Shown here: one piece after another, positions 55,646 through 63,300 of the stretch | Numbering within the stretch: the first letter of the stretch is position 1 | Layout: each line of letters begins with the position of its first letter | NCBI RefSeq assembly: GCF_022811925.1 | Contig: NZ_CP065511.1 | Coordinates: 3,589,501-3,653,500, forward strand | Source: Cytobacillus oceanisediminis | Lineage (GTDB): Bacteria > Bacillota > Bacilli > Bacillales > Cytobacillaceae | Length of the DNA stretch: 64,000 nucleotides | Direction of reading: 5' to 3' | The notes under the pieces: generated by a model | Database searches by the model: none | What the model was told of the DNA's origin: nothing | What the model saw: only the letters and a program-made list of their open reading frames with translations | Translations under genes and position numbers: made by a program

Positions 55646-55862
55646 AATGAATGCCTCCTTACTATTTTTCAAAAAATCAAAATGTATAATTAATTATATA
55701 GATTACCCGAATTAATATCCATCCATTTACAGCAGATCCTCATGAGGAAATTTGCAAATTTTACTATTAACATTTAGTACAGTCAGCAGATTATTTGGAG
55801 AACCCACGAAAAAATGATATTAATTTAATTAGAGTCAATTAATTGGAAAAGGATGATTAAAA

Positions 55863-56315
55863 ATGGATCACTTCATGAAACGGGCTATAGAACTGGCCAT
55901 TAATAATGTAAAAGACGGCGGCCAGCCCTTCGGTGCCGTTCTGGTGAAAGATCAGGACATCATTGCTGAAGGCGTGAATGAATTGCATAAAAAGCATGAT
56001 GTCAGCGGGCATGCTGAAATGCTCGCTATCCGGCGGGCACAGGAGCAGTTTCAAACGAATGATTTAGCCGGCTTTACGATGTATGCAAGCGGAGAACCTT
56101 GTCCGATGTGTTTAACTGCCATGTATTTCGCAGGCATCGATAAGGTGTACTATTGCCAATCAGTTGACGACGCTTTTAATGCAGGTTTAGGCAAGTCTAA
56201 AATGATTTATGAGGATTTGAAAAACGCAAGAGATGAACGGGGACTCAAAATATTGCAAATTCCATTAAATGAGGATCAAGACAATCCAATGAAGCTTTGG
56301 AAAGAGAAAGTTTAA
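55863..56315 (+). CDS. CMP/dCMP-type deaminase, guanine or nucleoside deaminase
   Basis: A protein of 150 residues with the zinc deaminase motifs: His50-Ala-Glu52 (SGHAEMLAIRRA) and Cys80-x2-Cys83 (GEPCPMCLTAMYFA). Length and pattern match GuaD-like guanine deaminases of Bacillus, but tRNA adenosine or other nucleoside deaminases are alternatives. It is alone on the plus strand with a strong terminator. The start ATG follows GGAAAAGGATGATTAAAA. Confidence 0.87.
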   Translation: MDHFMKRAIELAINNVKDGGQPFGAVLVKDQDIIAEGVNELHKKHDVSGHAEMLAIRRAQEQFQTNDLAGFTMYASGEPCPMCLTAMYFAGIDKVYYCQSVDDAFNAGLGKSKMIYEDLKNARDERGLKILQIPLNEDQDNPMKLWKEKV

Positions 56316-56362
56316 CAATTAACATCCCATCTGCTTAAAGATGGGATGCTAATTGTTTTTTT
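56314..56362 (+). terminator. Terminator after the deaminase gene
   Basis: AACAATTA plus CATCCCATC pair with GATGGGATG plus TAATTGTT, followed by TTTTTT: a long, nearly perfect stem. Confidence 0.88.
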
Positions 56363-56370
56363 AGTTTTGG

Positions 56371-56937
56371 TCACCCTTTGATATTCTCACTCATTCTTTT
56401 AACAAACATCGTCAAAAAATAGGCTGCATAAGCAATCGAGATATCGATCAGAAAGATATAGAATTGATTCATTCCTTTTTTAAAATGCACCATACCGACC
56501 CGTTCCTCAAGAGTGGCAAATCCAAAGGCAAAAACAGCACTTGCTAAAATCGTGTAAAGCAGAAAGCTTTTCTTGTGGTTCGTGCAGTACTGATAGATCA
56601 GCAGGAAACCGACCGGTAAAGCTGATGCTGTCATGTTCAGTGCATAGGGAAACATGGGAAATAAAAAATGGGTGTGAACAAAATAACTATATCGCTCCAA
56701 AAAGCTGTCGGCGTACGTCCAAAGTATATGCACGGTATATCCAAAGAAGAAATTTTCAAATATTCTGGTCCGGTCAACTGATAGATATACAATAACGAGA
56801 GGCAGCACCATAAGTGCCAAAACCACCCAATACTGCCAGGTTCCAAGACCTGAATATTCTCTCTAGTAGGAAGAAATGAGTGCATTCATCTTTTCACTTT
56901 GCAAATATATTTGCTCCCAGTATTCACTATAACTCAT
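56371..56937 (-). pseudogene. CBO0543-like membrane protein with in-frame nonsense codon
   Basis: The full frame starts at the ATG at 56937 behind GGAGGTAATTCT (MSYSEYWEQIYLQSEKM...) and runs to 56371, 188 codons. Codon 25, at 56863-56865, is TAG: the product would end as ...ALISSY. After it the same frame continues REYSGLGTWQYWVVLALMVLPL with several membrane helices. TAG could be one base from CAG (Gln) or TGG (Trp). The pattern of short polytopic proteins with a GLGTWxYW start resembles the CBO0543 family. An internal ATG at 56826 has no ribosome binding site, so translation from it is doubtful. Confidence 0.75.
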
Positions 56938-56975
56938 AGAATTACCTCCAAAAACGCATCATCATCTTAAAAGAA

Positions 56976-57467
56976 TTATGCATAATCATAGTTTTCTACC
57001 CGTGCATCAATAAGCATTTTTTTAAATGTATCTCCTTTTTGAACCCCTAATATCCTCTGACCATATTCAAGGAAAGACATAAGCTCGTTTTCCGATAAAT
57101 GGCTCATATTCAGCGGAAATTGTTCCATCCCTTTTACCTCATCCATAATCTGATCCAATAGTTCCTTTCCGCTCTTAGAAATAGCCACACACTTATAGCG
57201 GAGCTGCTCTTTATTGGCCGTGATTTCGATCAGTCCTTTTTCCTTTAACGGTTTTAAAAGCCTGGTTACAGTCGATAGATGCCAGCATCCCAGTTCACTT
57301 ATTTGGGTCGGGCTTAGTTTTTGATTATGAGTGCCAAGCAGAAACAAAATATGCTGCTGAGCAGGCGTCAGCTTAAACTTCTTTTCAAGCTCCGCCCAAT
57401 TCTTTTCCATGCAGAAGTATAGTGCCCTTATGACAAGCAATGTCTGCTGTTTCAATAGAATGTTCAT
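56976..57467 (-). CDS. MarR/Hpr-like transcriptional regulator
   Basis: A protein of 163 residues starting at the ATG at 57467 (GAGGGGAAAGAGG upstream). Winged helix: LTPAQQHILFLLGTHNQKLSPTQISELGCWHLSTVTRLLKPLKEKGLIEIT. The helix-turn-helix segment recalls the ScoC/Hpr group of Bacillus MarR proteins. It lacks the dense cysteine clusters of the MarR at 1285. A TTGTA/TACAA palindrome upstream of the start is a likely autoregulatory site. Targets unknown. Confidence 0.85.
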   Translation of the reverse strand: MNILLKQQTLLVIRALYFCMEKNWAELEKKFKLTPAQQHILFLLGTHNQKLSPTQISELGCWHLSTVTRLLKPLKEKGLIEITANKEQLRYKCVAISKSGKELLDQIMDEVKGMEQFPLNMSHLSENELMSFLEYGQRILGVQKGDTFKKMLIDARVENYDYA

Positions 57468-57496
57468 CCTCTTTCCCCTCACTTGCAGATGCAATT

Positions 57497-57508
57497 GTAT
57501 TTACAAGT
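57497..57508. promoter_or_regulatory. Palindrome upstream of the MarR gene
   Basis: TTGTA-TT-TACAA, a perfect 5-bp inverted repeat with a 2-bp spacer, about 30 nt upstream of the MarR start. Confidence 0.35.
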
Positions 57509-57540
57509 ATTGTTTGAGAGATGGTTAATTTTATGCAAAA

Positions 57541-57572
57541 AAAATAGAGGTTCACTTTCCTGCCTCTATTTT
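57541..57572 (-). terminator. Terminator after the 78-residue gene
   Basis: AAAATAGAGG / CCTCTATTTT, a 10-bp stem. It overlaps the stop of the small gene at 57566. Confidence 0.8.
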
Positions 57573-57802
57573 CGTCCTATTCTTTTTTCCACAGAGTTTC
57601 TGATTGACTCTATCATCTCCTCAGACAAATTCGCTGGAAGTGACGAGCCATCATTAAATACCCAGGCGTTGATCACCTCAAGATCTGCTTTTTTAAATGT
57701 TATGCTATAAGTATTATTTTCCTGGAGAAATTCAGTTGTGACATATTCTTCTCCATCAAATTCATCATCAATAATCATGCTGGTAATTTCGTATGGATTC
57801 AC
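57566..57802 (-). CDS. Small acidic protein, unknown function
   Basis: A 78-residue protein beginning with GTG at 57802 behind AAGGAG at 7 nt. It has an acidic N-terminus (MIIDDEFDGEEYVTTEFLQENN), predicted beta strands, then a basic C-terminus (NSVEKRIGRK). No family recognised. The good ribosome binding site and the terminator at its end support it as a real gene. Confidence 0.7.
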   Translation of the reverse strand: MNPYEITSMIIDDEFDGEEYVTTEFLQENNTYSITFKKADLEVINAWVFNDGSSLPANLSEEMIESIRNSVEKRIGRK

Positions 57803-57868
57803 AAGTAATCTCCTTCAGCTTTTTTACCACTTAGGATGCACCTGGCTCATCAAATTATTCGAAAATGT

Positions 57869-58489
57869 TTAGGACTTCATTATAATGGTATCTATGGTTT
57901 TATAAGCAACAAAAAATGTTGCAAGGGAGTATGCGGCTTCTGTGATGCCGAATAAAAAAACAGAACTTCCAAAGATAATGGTATTCATTAAAAGGATGCA
58001 TTGCCCGATGGTTAAAGGCAAACGCTCGCTGAATAAAATCGCCAAAACTTCTGTACCATCCAGACAGGCTCCAAACCGTATAATGAGACCCACTCCCATT
58101 CCCAGCAAAAGGCCTCCCAGAATAATGATCAGCAGGGGATGGTTAGTCACTTCCTCAAATGGGGCCAATATGTATGTCTCCCCTGCCAGCAAGGAACTGG
58201 CAAACAGGCTTAACACCAAAAATCTTCCCCCTAAAAAGAAAAAGCCTGCCACTAAAAAGGGGAGATTCAACAGCAGGATCAAGGCACCCACATCTACATG
58301 AAAGACATGTGAAAGGATGATGCTCAATCCAACAATACCTCCATCAATAACATAATTTTTCACAAGGAATAATTGCAGGGAAACAGCCACAAGTGTTGTT
58401 CCGAATATGATAATCAGCCCATTTTTAAAGGTGGAAAAATTACCCTTTCGTCTTTGGCTTAAATAGTATTGAACGCTATTTCTATACAC
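57869..58489 (-). CDS. YitT-family membrane protein, short form
   Basis: A 206-residue protein with five or six membrane helices: NYVIDGGIVGLSIILSHVFHVDVGALILLLNLPF and RFGACLDGTEVLAILFSERLPLTIGQ are typical of the YitT/DUF161 family. It starts with GTG at 58489 (AAGGAG, 7 nt). Full-length YitT proteins have a further DUF2179 domain of about 80 residues; here the protein stops just after YKTIDTIIMKS. The truncation may be natural for this subgroup. Function unknown. Confidence 0.85.
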   Translation of the reverse strand: MYRNSVQYYLSQRRKGNFSTFKNGLIIIFGTTLVAVSLQLFLVKNYVIDGGIVGLSIILSHVFHVDVGALILLLNLPFLVAGFFFLGGRFLVLSLFASSLLAGETYILAPFEEVTNHPLLIIILGGLLLGMGVGLIIRFGACLDGTEVLAILFSERLPLTIGQCILLMNTIIFGSSVFLFGITEAAYSLATFFVAYKTIDTIIMKS

Positions 58490-58761
58490 TGGCCATCTCC
58501 TTTTGTTCAGACTGGCTTATGTATTGAAATATATTCCCAAAAATCAATAAAATGCAGAAGCCTTCTTTCTATTTTAATAGTTTTCAAGTAAAAAAAAGAT
58601 AGAATTCCTTCATATCAGAGTGTAAAATATATTCAGCCAGTTGAAAAACTGACACAGACATCCATTTGTATAGGAGGAAGGAACGCACAAATAGGAATAC
58701 TTCAAGCAGCCTTTAAATATATTTAATTTTCAGAAAACTAAATAAAAAGAGGTTGATTTAC

Positions 58762-59406
58762 ATGGAAATGGATGCATCTTATAAAGAACAAACGATTTTT
58801 GATCATGTTGGAAATAAGATTATTACAGAAGATCGGGAAATTCATATAATTGCCAGATTTGCAGAACCATTGATCGTGGTTCTGGGAAATGTTTTGAGCG
58901 ATGAAGAATGTGACCAGCTGATTCAGCAATCAAAAGATCGCATGCAGCGTTCAAAAGTTGCCAACTCCATTGAAGTTGATGAACTAAGAACCAGCAGCAG
59001 TACTTTTTTCCATGAAGGGGAAAATGAAATTGTCGCGAGAATTGAAAAAAGAGTATCCCAAATCATGAACATTCCAGTTGAGCATGGTGAAGGGCTGCAG
59101 ATCCTCAATTATAAAATAGGCCAGGAATATAAAGCTCATTTTGACTTCTTCTCTTCAACCAGCAGAGCAGCAAGCAATCCGAGAATCAGCACGCTTGTCA
59201 TGTACCTGAATGATGTGGAACAGGGCGGGGAAACGTATTTTCCAAAGCTTAACTTCTCCGTTTCTCCACAAAAAGGCATGGCAGTGTATTTTGAATACTT
59301 TTATAATGATCAGAACTTAAACGACCTGACGCTTCATGGCGGAGCACCTGTTATCATCGGTGATAAATGGGCAGCTACGCAATGGATGAGGAGAAAGAAA
59401 TTATAG
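58762..59406 (+). CDS. Prolyl 4-hydroxylase, 2-oxoglutarate/Fe(II) dioxygenase
   Basis: A protein of 214 residues starting at the ATG at 58762 (AGAGG, 9 nt). The iron facial triad is His126-x-Asp128 (YKAHFDFF) and His192 (TLHGGAPV); Lys202 (GDKWAATQW) binds 2-oxoglutarate. It closely resembles the Bacillus anthracis prolyl 4-hydroxylase (216 residues). Such enzymes hydroxylate proline in peptides; collagen-like proteins and elongation factor Tu are the substrates discussed for bacteria. No collagen-like gene is in this window. Monocistronic, with a terminator. Confidence 0.9.
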   Translation: MEMDASYKEQTIFDHVGNKIITEDREIHIIARFAEPLIVVLGNVLSDEECDQLIQQSKDRMQRSKVANSIEVDELRTSSSTFFHEGENEIVARIEKRVSQIMNIPVEHGEGLQILNYKIGQEYKAHFDFFSSTSRAASNPRISTLVMYLNDVEQGGETYFPKLNFSVSPQKGMAVYFEYFYNDQNLNDLTLHGGAPVIIGDKWAATQWMRRKKL

Positions 59407-59412
59407 ATAGAA

Positions 59413-59447
59413 AAACACTTGGGAAAATCTTTCTCCAAGTGTTTTTT
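59413..59447 (+). terminator. Terminator after the prolyl 4-hydroxylase gene
   Basis: AAACACTTGG / CCAAGTGTTT with a 12-nt loop, followed by TTT. Confidence 0.87.
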
Positions 59448-59467
59448 AAAATACAAATCATTTGTAA

Positions 59468-59537
59468 TTGTCCAGCTTCAGCGCCTGCCACCATCGAGGT
59501 CACGAAACGGGGGTGGGCAAGGCGCTTCTGCTTTTCT
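59468..59537 (-). repeat. Copy R3 of the dispersed repeat
   Basis: On the minus strand it begins AGAAAAGCAGAAGCGCC at the last base of a TAA stop codon, then TTGCCCACCCCCG, GTGACCTCGA, and ends GGCGCTGAAGCTGGACAA. Outer parts match R2 (16977-17224), but the internal duplicated 130 nt is missing. Confidence 0.7.
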
Positions 59538-59668
59538 TAGAACCACAGTCTCTTATGATAGTCATAATCAGAGGTATCGTAACTCTCTTCCCCTTCTAAA
59601 TTAGGGGCACACTTTTCACAAGGTTCTTCCTGCTGGCCATGTTCACATTGTTCCATTAAAAGTTCCAC
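59537..59668 (-). CDS. Small cysteine-containing protein
   Basis: A 43-residue protein beginning with GTG at 59668 behind AAAGGGGAT: MELLMEQCEHGQQEEPCEKC, an acidic middle, ending DYHKRLWF. The CEHG-x6-CEKC spacing suggests a metal or redox site. An internal ATG at 59656 is a possible alternative start. A consensus cre box lies about 40 nt upstream, suggesting catabolite control. No family recognised. Confidence 0.55.
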   Translation of the reverse strand: MELLMEQCEHGQQEEPCEKCAPNLEGEESYDTSDYDYHKRLWF

Positions 59669-59708
59669 CTGAACGCATCCCCTTTCCTATCTGTTATTTT
59701 AATTATAT

Positions 59709-59722
59709 TGAAAGCGTTTACA
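59709..59722. promoter_or_regulatory. Consensus cre site
   Basis: TGAAAGCGTTTACA fits the CcpA operator consensus at every position. It lies upstream of the small Cys protein gene. Confidence 0.65.
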
Positions 59723-59940
59723 GATGTCTTGTACAATTTGTTGGAAAATCGTTAGAAAGTGCCTATCCAATGGCACATTTTAACGTCAAAAACAGACATT
59801 CCTGTCGCATTTTTGTTGAATGTGTAATCCGAATATAATACTTAAGTGCCTCCTTCCGGGTATATGCCTACTTCATCATACTCCCGGACAACTCCACCTT
59901 ATGTATCTTTTATAAATAACCATTAATTTTTTCTTACTCA
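59723..59940. other. Intergenic region between the cre site and the TetR remnant
   Basis: AT-rich with one short inverted repeat (GTGCC / GGCAC near 59760-59777). No gene with a ribosome binding site is visible. Confidence 0.35.
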
Positions 59941-60156
59941 AGGTCTCCAGTTATAAGCAAACCCTATGATTCTTTCAGCAAAAAAAGCCATCAAATCAAT
60001 CGTGAATTGCAGGCAAGCTTCTATGTACATGCAATACTGGGAATGATTACGGAATGGATAAATCATGGGTTTGAATATGATTCAAACTATATGTCGGAAC
60101 AGCTGCTGAAATTCTTAAAGAGCAGACATGGAGATGATGTGTTCAAATTAACTTGA
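59941..60156 (+). pseudogene. C-terminal remnant of a TetR/AcrR-family regulator
   Basis: The frame ending at 60156 reads PYDSFSKKSHQINRELQASF, YVHAILGMITEWINHGFEYD, SNYMSEQLLKFLKSRHGDDV, FKLT. The pattern (F/Y)xxxAILGMITEWI...SxxxMSEQLLKFL is typical of the TetR C-terminal ligand domain. There is no start codon with a ribosome binding site and no DNA-binding domain; the frame is closed by a stop at 59917. A gene remnant. Confidence 0.65.
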
Positions 60157-60392
60157 ATGAAACAAATGTCAACTATTTCCATTAAATCATCGTAAATCGC
60201 GTTTATACCATAAAAAAACAAACACATTTTTTCATCCCACCCCCAAAATTATATAATGACAACCTAAATTTTTGTTGATGGTCATTTTTTGTCGAAATAA
60301 TGATCCGCTGAATGTTTGGAGTAAATTGTATTTACACTCCTAAAGCTATTAATTAATACATAATTCGACATTACTTCTTGGGAGGAATGAAT
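60157..60392. other. Upstream region of the giant fusion gene
   Basis: Promoter region of 236 nt, AT-rich. No hairpin or second gene is evident, and no -35/-10 pair is convincing. Confidence 0.4.
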
Positions 60393-63300
60393 GTGGATCG
60401 TTTTTTCAGGTGGATTGTCAGATCTTTGTTTGCACCTGTCTCCGGAAATGCAGGAGCGATTGCAAGTACTCTAGGTTTTTTTCTGGCATTTTTACCTTTG
60501 GATAGTTTTAGTATTCCATTATTGTTTGTTTGTTCACTGCTGCTGCGCCTAAATATTATTGCCTTATTCCTGGGCACTCTGATTACTGTTTTTATACCTT
60601 ACATACACGAGCTGCCTTTAATGGATTTTGGCCCATTTGAAGATTACTGGTTCATTTCATCACTTAAAAGCAATATATTAACCTCGGAATCAATTGCATC
60701 AGGAATCTTCGGAGGTTTGGTAGGACTAGTCTGCTATTTTTTCTTCCACTGGTTTTATAACCTGGGGCTGAAAAAAAATGAGGAAAAACAGGAATATATA
60801 TTTCTTGACCCTGCTAAAAGCCGGTGGTCCCTCATTAAACGAATGAGTGCGGGCTTCACTCTATTAATTGTTATTATATTTACATTTTTTATAGAGAGCA
60901 TGAATACAACTCCCAAGTTTCCTGAGCTGCATCTGGATCAAAGCCCATCAAGTACAGATATAGATCCGATTAACAATGCCTTTAGTGAAGAAGATTTGGC
61001 ATCTCAGATTCAAAAGATAAATTCTGAAGCAGATAAATCAGAAAAGCTAAACATGTCACAAACTACACAAAAACAAGAGGTGTATGGATTCTATGTCAAT
61101 TGGGACAAGAATAGCAAAACATCCTTCAAGAAAAATAAAGAGTCCATAACCACTCTAGTCCCTGAGTGGATGCATGTTACACCAGATCTATATCTCAAGT
61201 CCTCAATTGACTGGTCCATTGTAAAAGAAGCAAATAAACATGAAATCAAAATTCTGCCATTAGTGAATAATTTTATAGACAACAAATGGGATTCAGATGT
61301 TCTCCACCGATTATTCACGGCTCCAGGTGCTGAAGACCGCTTTATAGAAGACATGCTTTTTTATGTGAAAATAAATGAATTTGAAGGTATTAATATTGAC
61401 TTTGAAGCAATTAAACCAGCTGACAAGGATCATTTTACTCAGTTCATGAGTAAGGTTTATAAAGCCTTCCACAAGGAAGGTTTAATGGTGACATTGGATG
61501 TTCCGCCGAATGATGAAAGCTACGATTATGCTTCTTTAGCAAAATACGCTGACCGTGTGATTGTCATGCTCTATGACCAGCATTATTCCATGAGCACACC
61601 AGGTCCTGTCGCTCAAACGGATTGGGTAAAGGAGAACTTGAATCAAGCTGATATTCCCTCCGGAAAATTGGTTGCAGGCTTAGGAACATACGGTTACGAC
61701 TGGGAAGAAGATTCTGGTAAGCCCGCAGCTGACTTGACTTTTGGAGATATTATGAAGCTGGGGAGTGAGGCTAACCTCAATATCAATTGGAGTAAGGAAG
61801 CTGGAAACCCGTACTTACGGTACAGACAAAATGGAAAAAATCATACTGTCTGGTTTTTGGATGCTGCTACATTTTATAACCAGATGAACCTTGCAATAAA
61901 TCACGGCTCTACCGGAATAGCAATATGGCGTCTGGGTTCCGAGGATCCCTCTATCTGGAGATTTCTTAACAAGCCTAAGGAAAACATTAATCCTTCTCCA
62001 GTGCTAAGTACTATTGAAAGTCCTTTCTCAGCACTTCATACAGGGAACGGAGAGGTTTTGAAAATCGCTTCACAAACTGAAAAAGGAAAAAGGACGATAG
62101 AAATGGATTCCAATGGAATGATAAAAAAGGAATCCTATGTTAAATATCCAAAGCCTTTTGAAGTAATCCGCCATGGTAATTCCAGCAAAAAAGAAATCGT
62201 CCTTACTTTTGATGACGGTCCGGATCCAGCCTACACACCAAAAATATTGGACATATTGAAGAGGTATGAGGTAAAAGGCACCTTTTTTATCGTTGGAGAA
62301 AATGCAATGATGCATCCTCAGCTGGTTAACAGGATTTATGATGAAGGGCACGAAATCGGAAATCATACCTTTACACACCCTGATATTACATCCATCACAC
62401 CATCTCGTTTACGTATGGAATTGAATGCAACTCAACGCTTAATTCAAGGCATAACCGGTCATTCTATGACTCTTTTTCGCCCACCATACATAGCAGATAC
62501 GGAACTGGGTACAAGAAACGAGCAGCTTCCTATTATGGAAGCTCAGAAGCTAGGCTATACCATGGTCGGCCAATCCATTGACTCTGGTGATTGGCAAGGG
62601 TCTTCAGCAGATGAACTTGTAAATCGAACATTGGATCAGCTGTCCCAAGGTAACGTAATTTTGCTTCATGATGCTGGCGGTGACCGCTCCAAAACAGTGG
62701 AAGCCCTTCCGATTATTATTGAAACACTTAAAAATCGCGGCTACACATTTACGACAACTGCTGGTTTAATTGGGAAAACTGATAATGAGATCATGCCTTT
62801 TGCTGATCAGGAAAACCCTTATTCTGTTTATGATAAAGCGGTATTTAAGGTCATTAAAAGCTGGAACACTGGAATTAGCTTTTTGTTTTACTCAGCCATT
62901 CTTTTAGGTATTTTTCGTATTATTTTTCTTGTTTTCCTGTCCAGGAAACAGGTCAAAAGGTATAAAGAGACCAAGATTGACCCTGGCTTTACTCCACATG
63001 TCAGTGTAGTAATTGCTGCTTATAATGAGGAAAAAGTCATTTGCAAAACCGTAGATTCAATTTTATCCAGTGACTATCCGGATTTTGAAATATTGATTAT
63101 AGATGATGGCTCAAAGGATCATACTGCTCGTGCAGTTGAAGAATCTTTTGCAGATAACCCCCGCGTGAGGTTAATTAAGAAAAACAATGGCGGAAAATCT
63201 TCGGCTGTTAACCTTGGATTTAAGGAAGCTAAGGGGGAAATAGTGATTGCTTTAGATGCTGATACCCTCATTGCAGAAAATGCCATTTCTTTGCTTGTTA

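Noticed and set aside
60371..62378. Minus-strand open frames under the giant fusion gene
   Set aside because: They are short, overlap conserved domain sequence of the plus-strand gene, and lack ribosome binding sites.
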